The notes below the pieces were generated by a model, which was not told where the DNA came from, made no database searches, and saw nothing but the letters and a program-made list of their open reading frames with translations. Positions 38,715-50,004 of a DNA stretch of 64,000 nt are shown one piece after another. How positions within the stretch are numbered: position 1 is the first letter of the stretch; every line of letters starts with the position of its first letter. A program made the translations under genes and the position numbers. This DNA is from Halopseudomonas litoralis (GTDB lineage: Bacteria; Pseudomonadota; Gammaproteobacteria; Pseudomonadales; Pseudomonadaceae), in NCBI RefSeq assembly GCF_900105005.1, contig NZ_LT629748.1:1798001-1862000 (forward strand), written 5' to 3'.

Positions 38715-41700
38715 ATGAAAAGAATGCTGATCAACGCAACTCAGCCAGAAGAGTTGCGCGTTGCACTGGTAGATGGCCAGAAACTCTACGACCTGGATAT
38801 TGAATCCGGCGCACGGGAACAGAAAAAATCGAACATCTACAAGGGTCGTATCACCCGTGTAGAAGCCAGCCTGGAAGCCGCCTTCGTCGACTTCGGCTCC
38901 GAACGCCACGGCTTTCTGCCGCTGAAGGAAATCTCCCGCGAGTACTTCACCAAGCAGCCCGAAGGCCGCGTCAACATCAAGGAAGTGCTCAAGGAAGGCC
39001 AGGAAGTCATCGTCCAGGTCGACAAGGAAGAGCGCGGCAACAAAGGCGCAGCGCTGACCACCTTCATCAGCCTGGCCGGTCGTTACCTGGTATTGATGCC
39101 CAACAACCCCAGAGCAGGTGGCATTTCCCGCCGCATCGAAGGTGAAGAGCGCAACGAATTGCGCGAAGCCCTCAACAGCCTCAACGTTCCCGCCGACATG
39201 GGCATGATTGTCCGGACCGCCGGTCTCGGCCGCAGCGCAGAGGAAATGCAATGGGATCTGGATTATCTGCTGCAGCTGTGGGAAGCAATCAAGACCGCCT
39301 CTGCCGAGCGTAGCGGTGCATTCCTGATCTACCAGGAAAGCAACGTCATCATTCGCGCCATCCGCGATTACCTGCGCCAGGATATCGGCGAAGTGCTGAT
39401 CGACAGTGAGACCGTCAAGGAAGAAGCACTCAACTTCATCAGTCAGGTCATGCCGCAGTATGCGAGCAAGGTCAAACTCTACGAAGATCCTGTGCCGCTG
39501 TTCAATCGCTTCCAGATTGAAAGCCAGATCGAAACCGCCTTTGATCGCGAAGTTAAGCTGCCTTCCGGCGGCTCGATCGTCATCGACCATACCGAAGCGC
39601 TGGTATCCATCGATATCAACTCGGCACGTGCCACCAAGGGTAGTGACATCGAGGAAACCGCACTGCAGACGAACCTGGAAGCGGCCGAAGAGATCGCCCG
39701 CCAGTTGCGCCTGCGTGATATCGGCGGCCTGATCGTCATCGACTTCATCGACATGACCCCCGCGAAGAATCAGCGCGCCGTTGAAGAGCGCGTGCGTGAA
39801 AGCCTCGAAGCCGACCGTGCCCGCGTTCAGGTGGGTCGTATCTCCCGCTTCGGCCTGCTGGAAATGTCTCGCCAGCGTCTGCGCCCATCGCTTGGCGAAA
39901 CCAGCGGTATCGTCTGCCCCCGCTGCAACGGCCGCGGCACCATCCGTGACGTCGAGTCCCTGTCCCTGTCGGTGCTGCGTTTGATCGAAGAAGAAGCGCT
40001 GAAAGACCGTACCGCAGAAGTTCGTGCTCACGTGCCGGTTTCCATCGCCACCTTCCTGCTCAACGAGAAGCGCGACGTTCTGGCGAAAACCGAAGCCCGC
40101 ACCAAGGTGCGCCTGCTGGTACTGCCTAACGCCCACATGGACACACCGCATTTCGAGGTCCAGCGCCTGCGCGACGACCAGGAAGCCGTGCTCAACGGCG
40201 AGTCCAGCTACAGCATGAGCAGCACCGAAGCTGAGCATGAAGAGCCGGTGCAAGTCAGCCAGACCCGCGCCATCGTGCGCCAGGAAGCGGCCGTTAAGAC
40301 ACCTGCCCATTCGCGCCCCGCTCCAACCCCGGCTCCTGCCCCCGCTCCGGTTGCCGCAGCGAACAAGGCCATCCAGGAATCCCAGCCGGGCCTGATCAAG
40401 AGTCTGATCAAATCGTTGGTCGGCATCTTTGCCAGCGACGACAGCCAACCCGAGAAAACCGAGCAGCCTGCTCCCCAGGCCAACCGGAAACCCGCCGGGG
40501 ATGACAGCCGCAACAATGAGCGTCGCAGCAACCGGAACCGCCGGCCGCGGCCCGACCGCGACGGACGCAGCGATACACGTGGCGGCGCACGCAATAGCGC
40601 ACGCAGTGGCGAGTCCACTAGCGAGCGCAACGACAAGCCCCAGCGTACCGAGCGCAAGACCAGCGACGCGGTAGCCAGCACCGAAGCGCCCGCACAGACT
40701 GCCAGCAAACCGACAGAAGGCGCCAGCCGTCGTCGTCGCCGCAGCCCCAGTGCCAATGCTGCTACCAGCACCGAGAGCACCGAACAACACGCCACCTCGA
40801 CTGCGCAGGAGCAAAGCCGCGAAGAGCGTCGTCCCCAGCCCCAAGCCGAACGGACTGCGGTGAAGGATGAGGAGCTGCCTGCCGGCCAGACCAATGACCA
40901 GGCTGATAGCGAGAACACTGCCGAGGGCGATCGCCCTAAGCGTCGCTCGCGCAATAGCCAGCGTCGTCGCAACAACCGTCGCAGCCGTTCCACTCAGGAC
41001 GAGAACAACGGTGACAATGCAGCCAATGCAACCACCACCGACGCGTCCAGCAACGACACTGCTGGCACCTCGACCGGTGATGAGCAGAAAACGGCCGCAA
41101 GCGCCGAGGTAGTTGTGCCGGTTTCCGCTGCGATTGCCGTTACTGAGGCCGTCGCCGCCAGTGAAGGTCATGAGCCGGCAGAGATGATCAATGAGCCTGC
41201 TGTCGAAGCAGCAGCCCCAGCTGTTGCCCAGACACCTGCCGAAGCACCTGTCGAGGCTCCGGAAGATATCCGGCAACCCGTCGAGGCAGGCCTGACTCAG
41301 GCAGTCTCCGACATCGAGCAGTCGATTGAAAATGCGGTAGAAGCCTTCACCCAGCAGTCCCAGCGCGACGATGCCGGCAACCAGGTTCAGCCCGAGCCGG
41401 AAACCGCTGCAGCTGAGCCGACGCCGGAAGCAGCACCGGAACCGCAGGTTGCCGAACAGCCCGCCGCGCCTGTTGCCGCCGAACCGGAGCCTGCCCCAGT
41501 AGCCGAAGAGACCACAGTGGTCACCGAAGCGCCTGTAGCTCAGACACCGGAAGCTGAACCAGCGCCGGTCGCTGCGGAACCACAAGCTCCGGTCGAGGCT
41601 CAGGAACAGCCGCAGGAGCCGAAGCAGGAACAGCAGGAACAGCAGAAGCCCGCTCCAGCGCCGCAGGCAACCGAGCAGCAGATTCCTGCACTCACTGAAA

Positions 41701-42101
41701 GCGGTCGCGCGTTCAACGATCCACGTGAGATCCGCAAACGCCGCATGGAAGCCAAGCGCCTGGCTGAGCAGCAGGCTGAAGCAGACGCCAAGAGCGAAGC
41801 GCCAACAGCAGCCGCTGAAACCAGCGCCGAGCCTGCAGCCGAAGCCCCAGCGCAGCAGCCCGCCGAGCCGGTGAGCGAAGCCATGGCCGAAGCACAGGAA
41901 GTCATCGAGCAGGTCGAGGAAGCCAAGCCCGGCACCAATGAGCAGCCAGCACCGGCGAGCACATCGGATGAGGCCGCAGCGGACGTCGCCCTCCCCGATA
42001 CCGACGTAGCCGAGGTTCCAGAACATCCGGCAACCAGCACGCCGGAGCAGCAGGAAGCGCCGGAAAAGGGCGACAATCACTCTGAAACACCTAAGAGCTG
42101 A
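38715..42101 (+). CDS. rne: Ribonuclease E
   Basis: 1128 residues from ATG 38715 ([22 protein letters not shown], the standard N-terminus; an upstream in-frame ATG at 38679 is not conserved). Order: S1 domain ([21 protein letters not shown]), 5' sensor, DNase I-like catalytic domain ([21 protein letters not shown]), Zn-link CPRCNGRG (about 400), then a long disordered half with an Arg-rich RNA-binding tract (about 595-640) and Pro/Ala/Glu/Gln low-complexity sequence to the end. The disordered part is the degradosome scaffold. The site GGAAA is distant (about 13 nt), which may mean weak translation under autocontrol. Confidence 0.97.
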   Translation: MKRMLINATQPEELRVALVDGQKLYDLDIESGAREQKKSNIYKGRITRVEASLEAAFVDFGSERHGFLPLKEISREYFTKQPEGRVNIKEVLKEGQEVIVQVDKEERGNKGAALTTFISLAGRYLVLMPNNPRAGGISRRIEGEERNELREALNSLNVPADMGMIVRTAGLGRSAEEMQWDLDYLLQLWEAIKTASAERSGAFLIYQESNVIIRAIRDYLRQDIGEVLIDSETVKEEALNFISQVMPQYASKVKLYEDPVPLFNRFQIESQIETAFDREVKLPSGGSIVIDHTEALVSIDINSARATKGSDIEETALQTNLEAAEEIARQLRLRDIGGLIVIDFIDMTPAKNQRAVEERVRESLEADRARVQVGRISRFGLLEMSRQRLRPSLGETSGIVCPRCNGRGTIRDVESLSLSVLRLIEEEALKDRTAEVRAHVPVSIATFLLNEKRDVLAKTEARTKVRLLVLPNAHMDTPHFEVQRLRDDQEAVLNGESSYSMSSTEAEHEEPVQVSQTRAIVRQEAAVKTPAHSRPAPTPAPAPAPVAAANKAIQESQPGLIKSLIKSLVGIFASDDSQPEKTEQPAPQANRKPAGDDSRNNERRSNRNRRPRPDRDGRSDTRGGARNSARSGESTSERNDKPQRTERKTSDAVASTEAPAQTASKPTEGASRRRRRSPSANAATSTESTEQHATSTAQEQSREERRPQPQAERTAVKDEELPAGQTNDQADSENTAEGDRPKRRSRNSQRRRNNRRSRSTQDENNGDNAANATTTDASSNDTAGTSTGDEQKTAASAEVVVPVSAAIAVTEAVAASEGHEPAEMINEPAVEAAAPAVAQTPAEAPVEAPEDIRQPVEAGLTQAVSDIEQSIENAVEAFTQQSQRDDAGNQVQPEPETAAAEPTPEAAPEPQVAEQPAAPVAAEPEPAPVAEETTVVTEAPVAQTPEAEPAPVAAEPQAPVEAQEQPQEPKQEQQEQQKPAPAPQATEQQIPALTESGRAFNDPREIRKRRMEAKRLAEQQAEADAKSEAPTAAAETSAEPAAEAPAQQPAEPVSEAMAEAQEVIEQVEEAKPGTNEQPAPASTSDEAAADVALPDTDVAEVPEHPATSTPEQQEAPEKGDNHSETPKS

Positions 42102-42116
42102 TTTTCAGCGCAGCAA

Positions 42117-42150
42117 CAAAAAGGGGATGCCATTGGCATCCCCTTTTTTA
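42117..42150. terminator. Terminator after rne
   Basis: GGGGATGCC-ATT-GGCATCCCC followed by TTTTTT and preceded by AAAAA, so usable from both directions (rne and murB are convergent). Confidence 0.92.
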
Positions 42151-42200
42151 TTCACATCAGCTATACCGTACTGCCGGCTTAAGCCCCGAACCTGCCTGTA

Positions 42201-43226
42201 TCAACCACCTACCAGCAGCGGCTCCATCTCCAGCTCGACACCAAACCGGCTCAGCACATCCTGCTGGATATCAGCGGCCAGCGCCATGACCTCCATCCCC
42301 CGGGCGCCGCCGTAGTTGACCAACACCAGTGCCTGCTGCCGATGCACGCCTACATGCCCCTGACAATGCCCCTTCCACCCAGCTTGCTCTATGAGCCAGC
42401 CGGCTGCGAGCTTCACGCTGCCGTCAGGTTGCGGGTAATGCGGCAGCTCGGGCCAGCGTTCGAGCAGAGCCGCTGCACACTCTGCGGTTACCAGGGGATT
42501 CTTGAAGAAACTCCCGGCATTACCCAGCTCTGCCGGGTCAGGCAGTTTCGAGCGACGAACCTGGCAGACCAGCTGACTGATCACCCGACTGTCAGGCCGC
42601 TGCAATCCCGTGCTTTTCCAAGCCGCCGCCAAGGGAGCGTAATCCAGTCTCGGTATCGGCTGGGTACTCAACCGCAGGCGCACCCGTAGTATGACGAAGC
42701 GGCCTGGATGCTGCTTGAATACACTGTCGCGGTAGGCAAACCGGCAGGCCTTGCGCTCGAACTGCTGGACCTCCCCGGTAGTACGATCCAACGCATCGAG
42801 GCTATCGAACACATCGCACAACTCAACGCCGTAGGCACCGATATTCTGTACCGGGGCGGCACCAAGGGTGCCTGGAATCAGGGACAGGTTTTCCAGGCCA
42901 TGGAAGCCATGATCCAGACTCCAGCAGACCCACTGGTGCCAGTTCTCCCCGGCCTCACCTTCGATGACCACACTGCCCGGACGGCGGGCCAACACCCGGC
43001 GCCCGCGACTGCGCATAGCGATTACCAAGCCAGGCAGAGGGCCGGCCAGCACCATATTGCTGCCACCACCCAACAGGGTCACCGGCCAATCGTGCTGTCT
43101 TGCCATGTCCAATGCGTGACGCAGCTGGGAATCATCTTCGACCAGCACCAATCGCTCGGCCTGCTCGCTGATCCCGAAGCTATTGAGCTCGCGCAAATCG
43201 GCCCGGGAAATGATCTCCGGTAACAT
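42201..43226 (-). CDS. murB: UDP-N-acetylenolpyruvoylglucosamine reductase
   Basis: 341 residues from the ATG at 43226, overlapping the kdsB stop by one base. FAD enzyme: VTLLGGGSNMVLAGPLPGLVIAM, SLIPGTLGAAPVQNIGAYGVEL (FAD and substrate), catalytic Ser in ELGNAGSFFKNPLV. Type I MurB. Reduces the enolpyruvyl group in UDP-MurNAc synthesis. The frame up to 43334 lies within kdsB. Confidence 0.95.
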   Translation of the reverse strand: MLPEIISRADLRELNSFGISEQAERLVLVEDDSQLRHALDMARQHDWPVTLLGGGSNMVLAGPLPGLVIAMRSRGRRVLARRPGSVVIEGEAGENWHQWVCWSLDHGFHGLENLSLIPGTLGAAPVQNIGAYGVELCDVFDSLDALDRTTGEVQQFERKACRFAYRDSVFKQHPGRFVILRVRLRLSTQPIPRLDYAPLAAAWKSTGLQRPDSRVISQLVCQVRRSKLPDPAELGNAGSFFKNPLVTAECAAALLERWPELPHYPQPDGSVKLAAGWLIEQAGWKGHCQGHVGVHRQQALVLVNYGGARGMEVMALAADIQQDVLSRFGVELEMEPLLVGG

Positions 43227-43987
43227 CAGCGCGAGGCCAGTAGTTGGCGCACCCGCTGCAGGTCCTCGGCGGTATCTACCCCAGCCGGAGGCACCTCGCA
43301 GGCGTCGGCGACATGGATACGACAACCGAACCATAATGCGCGCAACTGCTCCAGCGACTCAGCGGTCTCCAGCGGGCTCGCCGGCCACGTCACATAATCG
43401 TGCAGAAAATCCACCTTGTAGGCATATAAACCGATATGCCGGCGGAAAGGGATTCCCTGTGGCAACGTGGCCGGGCGACCATCGGCAAAATCATCTCGAC
43501 ACCAGGGCATGGGCGCGCGACTGAAATACAGTGCAAAACCCTGCTGATCAGTGACGACCTTGACCGCGTTGGCATTGAACAGCGTCTCGATGTCCTCCAG
43601 CGGCTCGGCCAGGGTAGCAATGCTCGCCGCCGGGAAGGCTCGCAGATTGCCCGCGACCTGGTCAATGAGCGCGGGAGGGATCAGCGGCTCATCACCCTGG
43701 ACATTCACCACATGGGCATCGGCATCCAGGCCCAGTTGAGTTACCACCTCCTGCAGCCGGTCGGTGCCGGAGGGGTGATCAGCACGGGTCAGGACGACAT
43801 CCGCCCCGAACTCACGACAGACCTCGACGATGCGCGGATCGTCCGTCGCTACCGTCACGGAAGCTGCCGAACTCTTGCCGGCCTGCTCCCAGACATGACG
43901 GATCATCGGCTTGCCGGCGATATCCTGCAGCGGTTTTCCGGGCAGGCGAGTGGAGGCGTAACGGGCAGGTATGATGACGTGAAACAT
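43226..43987 (-). CDS. kdsB: CMP-KDO synthetase
   Basis: 253 residues; activates KDO for lipid A core assembly. [28 protein letters not shown] (nucleotide loop), [12 protein letters not shown] and [12 protein letters not shown] are family motifs. It follows the trm112-like gene by 2 bp (TGATCATG). Confidence 0.96.
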   Translation of the reverse strand: MFHVIIPARYASTRLPGKPLQDIAGKPMIRHVWEQAGKSSAASVTVATDDPRIVEVCREFGADVVLTRADHPSGTDRLQEVVTQLGLDADAHVVNVQGDEPLIPPALIDQVAGNLRAFPAASIATLAEPLEDIETLFNANAVKVVTDQQGFALYFSRAPMPWCRDDFADGRPATLPQGIPFRRHIGLYAYKVDFLHDYVTWPASPLETAESLEQLRALWFGCRIHVADACEVPPAGVDTAEDLQRVRQLLASR

Positions 43988-43989
43988 GA

Positions 43990-44175
43990 TCAGTGATCCA
44001 GCCTCTCATCGGCGTCCAGCGCGCGCGCCTCGGTCTCCAGCATGACGGGAATACCGTCACGCACCGGGAATGCCAGGCCGTCGGCGCGGCACCACAGTTC
44101 AGTCTTGTCCTGATTCTGTACCAGCGGGCCCTTGCATAGCGGGCAGGCCAGGATATCGAGCAGTTTGGGATCCAT
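43990..44175 (-). CDS. Trm112/YcaR family small zinc-binding protein
   Basis: 61 residues, [18 protein letters not shown] (CxxC) with a later single Cys, in the usual lpxK-ycaR-kdsB position. The longer frame to 44262 lies in lpxK. Function in bacteria is not established; the eukaryotic relative activates methyltransferases. Confidence 0.9.
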   Translation of the reverse strand: MDPKLLDILACPLCKGPLVQNQDKTELWCRADGLAFPVRDGIPVMLETEARALDADERLDH

Positions 44176-44188
44176 CGTCAGACTCCGG

Positions 44189-45220
44189 TCAGGGGGAAAT
44201 ATTCCGGCTGGACGGCAAATGGCTGTCCAGTCTTTCATGCAATGCCGCAGCAAAAGCGGCACTCAGTTGCGCGTCGACACGCAGAAACCACCAGTGCTCC
44301 CGCGCAAAGCTCACGCATTTTACCGCGTCCTTTTCGGTCATGATCAGCGGTTCGCCATGATCGAATTCGGCAAAACTCTCAGCATTGTAACGGGCATGAT
44401 CGGCGAAGGCGTGCAGTGTCGGCACCAGGGCCAGATTCTCCAGCGTTTTGCAGAAGCGCTGAGGGTTGCCGATGCCGGCGACCGCTTGGACTCCGGGATG
44501 AGACTTCCACTCGGCCGGCTTGATCCTTTGTCCGGTTTTCAGATTAACCAGTTCCGTCGCCTGCAGCTGCATGGCGAAGGCACCAGCAGTATCCACCTCA
44601 GCACCGTTGCGCACTACCAGATCCACCGAGTCCAAGCGGGAGGCCGGTTCGCGCAGCGGGCCTTCCGGCAGACAGCGGGCATTGCCCAGCCCGCGTGCAT
44701 GGTCAAGCATGACCAGTTCCAGCGTGCGACCCATGCGATAGTGCTGCAGGCCGTCATCGCTGATGATCACGTCAACCTCGGCGTGCTCCAGCAAATGCCG
44801 CCCTGCCCGCGCCCGATCCGGGTCGATTATCACCGGCACCTGGCAGCGGCCAGCGATCAATAGCGGCTCGTCACCAACCTGTTCCGGCCCGTCCTCAGCA
44901 GGCTGAATACGCCACGGCAACGAGGGCGGTTGCGCACCATAGCCACGACTGATGACGCCTACCCGCAAGCCGCGGGCACGCAGGTGCTCGACCAACCAGA
45001 TCACCATGGGCGTCTTGCCCGTACCACCGAGGGTGATATTGCCCACCACAATCAGCGGCACTGGCGGTTGCCAACTCGCTTCGGGATTGTCCAGATAGCG
45101 CTGTCGACGGTTCAGCGCGACCCGCTGGTACAGCTGCGATAGCGGGCGCAGCAGTACCAGCCAGCTGCGCTTTCCGTACCAGGAGCGCAGCATGAAGTTT
45201 TCCAGCGAGAAGCGCTTCAC
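44189..45220 (-). CDS. lpxK: Tetraacyldisaccharide 4'-kinase
   Basis: 343 residues; phosphorylates lipid A precursor. P-loop [41 protein letters not shown] and TEKDAVKC motifs. The frame starts at GTG 45220, which overlaps the exbD stop (GTGA); an ATG at 45193 with GGAA upstream is an alternative. Part of the exbB-exbD-lpxK-ycaR-kdsB-murB run. Confidence 0.94.
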   Translation of the reverse strand: MKRFSLENFMLRSWYGKRSWLVLLRPLSQLYQRVALNRRQRYLDNPEASWQPPVPLIVVGNITLGGTGKTPMVIWLVEHLRARGLRVGVISRGYGAQPPSLPWRIQPAEDGPEQVGDEPLLIAGRCQVPVIIDPDRARAGRHLLEHAEVDVIISDDGLQHYRMGRTLELVMLDHARGLGNARCLPEGPLREPASRLDSVDLVVRNGAEVDTAGAFAMQLQATELVNLKTGQRIKPAEWKSHPGVQAVAGIGNPQRFCKTLENLALVPTLHAFADHARYNAESFAEFDHGEPLIMTEKDAVKCVSFAREHWWFLRVDAQLSAAFAAALHERLDSHLPSSRNISP

Positions 45221-45648
45221 TGCCCCTGCGCTTCCAGCGCGTTGGTGGTCAGGCGCAGACGGCTGAAGCCCTGTTGGCCGGCGGCATCCATCACGGTGAT
45301 AACCGACTGGTGCGGCGTCTTGGCATCGGCGGTAATCACCACGGGTAACGCCTTGTCACCACCAGACTCACGCTGGAGTGCGGTCTGCAGGGTATCGAGC
45401 CCGGGGTTGATCAAGGCCTTGCCATTGATCATGACCTCTCCCGCAGCCGAGATGAGTACTTCGATCTGTTCCAGCGTGCGATTTTCCACCGGATCGCCGG
45501 AAGCCGATTCCGGCAGGTCGAGTTTCAGCTGGGTTTCGCGGGTAAAGGTAGTAGAGACCATGAAAAAGATCAGCAACAGGAACACCACATCGATCAGCGG
45601 TGTCAGGTTAACGCTGACCTCCTCCCGGTGGGTACGTCGAAAGTTCAT
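45217..45648 (-). CDS. exbD: ExbD/TolR family biopolymer transport protein
   Basis: 143 residues. A membrane helix follows NLTPLIDVVFLLLIFFMVSTTF with the conserved proton-path Asp (about 20), then a periplasmic domain. It pairs with ExbB next door; no TonB is present. Members in this location are often annotated only as ExbD-like and may energise an unknown partner. Confidence 0.92.
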   Translation of the reverse strand: MNFRRTHREEVSVNLTPLIDVVFLLLIFFMVSTTFTRETQLKLDLPESASGDPVENRTLEQIEVLISAAGEVMINGKALINPGLDTLQTALQRESGGDKALPVVITADAKTPHQSVITVMDAAGQQGFSRLRLTTNALEAQGQ

Positions 45649-45651
45649 GGC

Positions 45652-46347
45652 TCAGTTCCCTTTGGCCGTGCTGGCAGGCCGCTGGGTTGCCGCACGCGTT
45701 GCAGAACCGTTGCCATTTGGCTCCGCATCCCGATTGCCCTGCACAACCTCCACCAACTTGGTAGCTTCCTGCTCCATGGCGACCACCAGCTCATCGACCC
45801 GGCGGACAAAGAAACGATGGAAGAACAGGGCCGGAATCGCGACGGTCAAGCCGGCAGCGGTGGTGATCAGCGCCTTGGAGATACCACCGGCCAGAACAGC
45901 CGTGTTACCGGTACCTTGCACCATCACGGCGGTGAACACGTCAATCATGCCGATCACCGTGCCCAACAGACCGAGCAGCGGGGTGATGGCGGCGATGGTA
46001 CCCAGGGTATTTAGGTAGCGCTCAAGCTCATGGATGACCTTGGTTGCGGCCTCCTGAATGCTTTCCTTCATGATCTCCCGACCATGCCGGGTATTGGACA
46101 GACCGGCAGCCAGGATCTCGCCCAGCGGCGAGTCGGCGCGCAGCGACTTCAATCGGCTCGCATCGAGCTGACCTTCCTTGACCCAGCGCCAGACCTGCCC
46201 CAGCAGATTGGCCGGAGCAACGCGACTGCTGCGCAGCGCCCACAGGCGTTCAAAAACGATGGCTACAGCTACAACGGATGACAATACGATCGGCAACATC
46301 AGCCAACCACCGGCACTGATCAGTTCCCACACAGGCGTTCCCTCCAA
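45652..46347 (-). CDS. exbB: ExbB/MotA/TolQ family proton channel protein
   Basis: 231 residues, three membrane segments (about 12-30, 107-130, 150-172: TLGTIAAITPLLGLLGTVIGMIDVF and KALITTAAGLTVAIPALFFHRFF) with the ExbB pattern. It forms the proton-driven motor with ExbD. Downstream of comEC by 34 bp. Confidence 0.93.
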   Translation of the reverse strand: MEGTPVWELISAGGWLMLPIVLSSVVAVAIVFERLWALRSSRVAPANLLGQVWRWVKEGQLDASRLKSLRADSPLGEILAAGLSNTRHGREIMKESIQEAATKVIHELERYLNTLGTIAAITPLLGLLGTVIGMIDVFTAVMVQGTGNTAVLAGGISKALITTAAGLTVAIPALFFHRFFVRRVDELVVAMEQEATKLVEVVQGNRDAEPNGNGSATRAATQRPASTAKGN

Positions 46348-46381
46348 AATTTATCTACTCTAGCATGCACCCCGTGCCTGT

Positions 46382-48661
46382 TCAGCCACCTGGGGACGCA
46401 GCTTGATCTTCATGCCAGAAGCGTCGTGCACGCTCTCGCCAGGACCATTCCCGGCGGGTCTTCCCTGTGTCGTCCAGGACAAAGCGTATCGCTCCGGCGG
46501 TGGCAGTATAAACCGGTTCGGCTTCCAGTTCGCGGTATCGTTCCACAACCAGGGGGTGTGGATGGCCATACTGGCTGTGCCGCCCCGCGCTGAACACCAC
46601 CCAGCGCGGATTCACCGCTCGGATGAAGGCGTAGGATGACGAACTCCGACTGCCATGGTGAGGCGCCAGCAACAGATCAGCGGTCAATGGCCTGTCGAGC
46701 ATCTGATACTCGCCGCGGATACCCAGATCACCGGGCAGCAGCACCGCGCTGTTGCCGACAATCACCCGCAGCACGCAGGACTGCTCATTGGGCGGCGCAG
46801 GTGGCGGCGGGCTGTACAACACCTCGAAGCGGACGCCGTCCCACTGCCAGTGGTCGCCGGGCATGCAGGGCTGCGCCTGCAGCACCGGTTCGATATCGGC
46901 ATGTTGTCCCGCCAAGACCCGCGCCACCGGCAAATGGGCTGCCACGAAAGGCGCGCCTCCAGCGTGATCATTATCAGCATGGCTGAGCAGCAGCGTATCC
47001 AGCTTGCGCACGCCCAGCGCCATCAACGCCGGATGTACAACCGCCTCACCCAGATCGAAGCCACTGCTGAACCGGGCTCCGGTGTCGTACAGGAGATCAT
47101 GATTCTCGGTTTGCAGCAGCACCGACAACCCCTGCCCCACGTCCAGCACCGTGACCCAGAGCTGACCGGGCGGCGGACGCTGCTGAGCCGGCAGCAGCAA
47201 AGCCAGAAGACACAGCGTGGCGGGCAGCCAGAGTATGCGCGCTACCGGGCTCAACAGTGCGGCAATACCCGCCAGGCCAAGCAGAAAACCTGGCCATCCG
47301 GGCTCCGCGAGACGCTCGGGGTCACGCAACTGTGCTATCCAGCCAAGCCCATCAAACAGCCAGTTCAAGGCAACCGCCGCCGCTTTCAACAACCAGGGGA
47401 AATCCAGCAGCAGCTCCAGTAATGTACCCAACAATGCTGCAGGAACCACCAGCAGGCTGACCCATGGAATCGCCACTACATTGGCCAGCGGCGCCGTCAG
47501 GCTTGCCGGCATACTCCAGAGCATCAACCAGGGCCATAGACCGATAAAGACCACCCACTGCGCTCTGCCCCAGCGCCACCACAGCGAGGGTGCGCCCAAT
47601 CTGGCGCCCATGCCATACAGCAACAAGCCAACTGCGACAAAGGACAACCAGAATCCAGCCCGCAAGGGCGCAGCAGGATTGAGCGCCACCACTGCGGCAA
47701 AGGCCACCAACCAGAAAGTCCACAGTCGAGGCTGGCGATAGAGCAGACGAATCAACAGAGCCAGCACTATCATCAACAATGCGCGCTGCACCGGCACCCC
47801 GAATCCAGCCAGCAACGCATACAAGCCGGCGATAGGAATCACCAGCACGATAGCCAACCATGATCGCGGCCACGGCCAGGCCAGCCATCCGAAACGTCCC
47901 AGCAGGGTTACCAGTCCGAATACCGCCGCTGCCAGCATGCCCACATGCAAACCTGAAATAACCATGAGATGGCTGGTTCCCGTGGCCTGCAGCACCAGCC
48001 AGTCCTCGCGCGCGAGCACGCTCTTGTCCCCCACCACCAGCGCTATCAATCTGACGCCGCCGGGCTGCTGTTCCAGCACCGCGGAAACCCGCGACCGAAT
48101 TTCGCTGCGCAGCGCCGCGAAACCGGCAAACCGGGGCGCCTCGCTGATCCGTTCGCCACTGCGAATACTGCCCAGCGCACCGATGCCCTGGGCATATAGC
48201 CAGGCTTCATAATCAAAGCCGCCGGGGTTGGCCATACCAGCGGGACGCCGCAGGGTTATCTCGAAACGCCAGGACTCTCCGGGATTGACCGGCTGGCCAT
48301 CAAACCAGTGCACTCGCATCGGTGGCAACGGCTGATCATTTTCCGCCAGGCGCACCTTGTCCAAGGCAAACCGCCAGCCGGTTTCAGTGGCCTCCGGCAG
48401 TCCGTCGACCTGCGCCACCACCGTCACTCGGATACCATCCAACGCCGGCGTCAGGCGCTGCGCCAATAAATGATGGTGAAACAGACAGGACCAGAACAAG
48501 CCGACACACAGGACGATCAGCCAGCGCAGGCGGCGACGGCGACATAGCAGCAGCGCCAGACACAGCAGCAGCGCGGGCAACCAGACAGGCGGCAATTCAC
48601 CGAGCCCCAGAGGCAACAGCATGCCAGCTATCAGTGCTGTCAGCAGCAGCGGCACATCCAT
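46382..48661 (-). CDS. comEC: ComEC/Rec2 DNA-uptake channel protein
   Basis: 759 residues. N-terminal membrane segments and DUF4131 region, central competence domain (LIALVVGDKSVLAREDWLVLQATGTSHLMVISGLHVGMLAAA), and a C-terminal metallo-beta-lactamase-like domain with LLLSHADNDHAGGAPFVAAH and LLAPHHGSRSSSSYAFI. Moves single-stranded DNA across the inner membrane in natural transformation. Full length and intact. Divergent from the DUF2062 gene. Confidence 0.93.
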   Translation of the reverse strand: MDVPLLLTALIAGMLLPLGLGELPPVWLPALLLCLALLLCRRRRLRWLIVLCVGLFWSCLFHHHLLAQRLTPALDGIRVTVVAQVDGLPEATETGWRFALDKVRLAENDQPLPPMRVHWFDGQPVNPGESWRFEITLRRPAGMANPGGFDYEAWLYAQGIGALGSIRSGERISEAPRFAGFAALRSEIRSRVSAVLEQQPGGVRLIALVVGDKSVLAREDWLVLQATGTSHLMVISGLHVGMLAAAVFGLVTLLGRFGWLAWPWPRSWLAIVLVIPIAGLYALLAGFGVPVQRALLMIVLALLIRLLYRQPRLWTFWLVAFAAVVALNPAAPLRAGFWLSFVAVGLLLYGMGARLGAPSLWWRWGRAQWVVFIGLWPWLMLWSMPASLTAPLANVVAIPWVSLLVVPAALLGTLLELLLDFPWLLKAAAVALNWLFDGLGWIAQLRDPERLAEPGWPGFLLGLAGIAALLSPVARILWLPATLCLLALLLPAQQRPPPGQLWVTVLDVGQGLSVLLQTENHDLLYDTGARFSSGFDLGEAVVHPALMALGVRKLDTLLLSHADNDHAGGAPFVAAHLPVARVLAGQHADIEPVLQAQPCMPGDHWQWDGVRFEVLYSPPPPAPPNEQSCVLRVIVGNSAVLLPGDLGIRGEYQMLDRPLTADLLLAPHHGSRSSSSYAFIRAVNPRWVVFSAGRHSQYGHPHPLVVERYRELEAEPVYTATAGAIRFVLDDTGKTRREWSWRERARRFWHEDQAASPGG

Positions 48662-48762
48662 GCTCAGAAATATCCTGTCATTGTGATTTGTGACGACGGT
48701 GGTGGTCGGGCACCTATATTAGGGGCATAATTACAACTTACCCTTCCCGCGATCAGTCTGTG

Positions 48763-49287
48763 ATGCCGCGCCAGCTACTCAAACGCTACATGCCCAGCCC
48801 GGAACGGATCAAACGCAGCAAGTCACTGCGCTTCATGGGGACCATTCTTCATGATCCGAATCTCTGGCACATTACCCGTCACAGCGTTGCCCGGGCGATG
48901 GCTACGGGCCTGTTTGTTGCCATGCTGCCGATCCCGATGCAGATGCTGCTGTCCGCCTGCATAGCGGTGACCGCCCGGGCGAATCTGCCGATGTCGATCG
49001 GACTGGTCTGGCTCACCAACCCGATCACCATGCCGCCGGTATTCTTCATGCAGTACAAGATCGGCACCCTGCTGCTGGGCACACCTGAACGCAGCATGCC
49101 GATGGAGTTGTCGATCACCTGGCTGGCAGCAGAGATTCAGCATATATGGCAGCCCATGCTGCTGGGCTCGCTGCTGTCGGGGATAGTGCTGGCCAGCATT
49201 GGCTACGCTGGCACTCTGTTGTATTGGCGTTTCTGGGTCGCACGCAACTGGCAGCGTCGCAAAATGCGACGCCGTCGTCAGTCTTAG
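48763..49287 (+). CDS. DUF2062 membrane protein
   Basis: 174 residues with DUF2062 features: LHDPNLWHITRHSVARAMATGLFVAMLPIPMQMLLSAC ... LVWLTNPITMPPVFFMQYKIG. Two or three membrane segments and a basic C-terminus (RRKMRRRRQS). A GTG immediately upstream (48760) could also start it. Function unknown; same place as PA2985 (from memory). Confidence 0.87.
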   Translation: MPRQLLKRYMPSPERIKRSKSLRFMGTILHDPNLWHITRHSVARAMATGLFVAMLPIPMQMLLSACIAVTARANLPMSIGLVWLTNPITMPPVFFMQYKIGTLLLGTPERSMPMELSITWLAAEIQHIWQPMLLGSLLSGIVLASIGYAGTLLYWRFWVARNWQRRKMRRRRQS

Positions 49288-49317
49288 AGTCTATTGGCTA
49301 AAGTCTGTTGCCGCCCG

Positions 49318-50004
49318 TCAGGCTGGTTGCTGTACCAGACAACCTTCATTCAGCGTCAGCACCCGATCCATCTGTCCCGCCAGGGCCAGATCATGGGTCA
49401 CCACCAGAAATGCCGTATTCAGCCGCTGACTGAGCTCCAGCATCAGTTGCTGGACACCTCGCGCCGTGTGCTGATCCAGGTTGCCGGTAGGCTCGTCGAG
49501 CAGTACGCAAGCTGGCTCATTGATCAGCGCCCGGGCAATGGCCACCCGCTGACGTTCACCACCAGACAGCTCTGCCGGCTTGTGCCCGGCGCGGGCTGAT
49601 AAACCAACCCGCTCAAGCATCGCCAGTCCCCGCTCACGCGCCTCACTTATCGGTGTGGAACCGATAAGCAATGGCGTACAGACGTTCTCCAGCGCGGTGA
49701 ACTCGGCCAGCAGATGATGGAACTGATAAACGAACCCCAGTCCGGTATTACGCAACCGGCCGCGCTCGGCCTCCTTGAGTGCGGACATCTGCTGCCCCGC
49801 CAGCCACACCTCGCCGGTACTGGGCGTATCCAACCCACCCAGCATGTTCAGCAGCGTGGTCTTGCCCGACCCGGAGCTGCCGACAATGGCGATGCGCTCA
49901 CCGGCACGCAGGACAAGATCAATCCCACCCAATACCTGCAGCTGTTGCGGGCCCACCGCGTAATGCTTGCTCAGTTTCCGGCATTCCAGTACTACTTCAG
50001 TCAT
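49318..50004 (-). CDS. lolD: LolD, lipoprotein-releasing ABC ATPase
   Basis: 228 residues from the ATG at 50004, overlapping the permease by 8 bp. Walker [18 protein letters not shown], signature [15 protein letters not shown], Walker [13 protein letters not shown]. Powers extraction of lipoproteins for LolA. The frame to 50040 lies in the permease gene. Confidence 0.95.
   Translation of the reverse strand: MTEVVLECRKLSKHYAVGPQQLQVLGGIDLVLRAGERIAIVGSSGSGKTTLLNMLGGLDTPSTGEVWLAGQQMSALKEAERGRLRNTGLGFVYQFHHLLAEFTALENVCTPLLIGSTPISEARERGLAMLERVGLSARAGHKPAELSGGERQRVAIARALINEPACVLLDEPTGNLDQHTARGVQQLMLELSQRLNTAFLVVTHDLALAGQMDRVLTLNEGCLVQQPA

Noticed and set aside
38664..42080. 1138-codon open frame antisense to rne
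   Set aside because: It mirrors rne over its full length, is Gly/Leu/Phe-rich with no domain, and arises from the codon bias and Glu/Ala/Pro-rich composition of the real gene.
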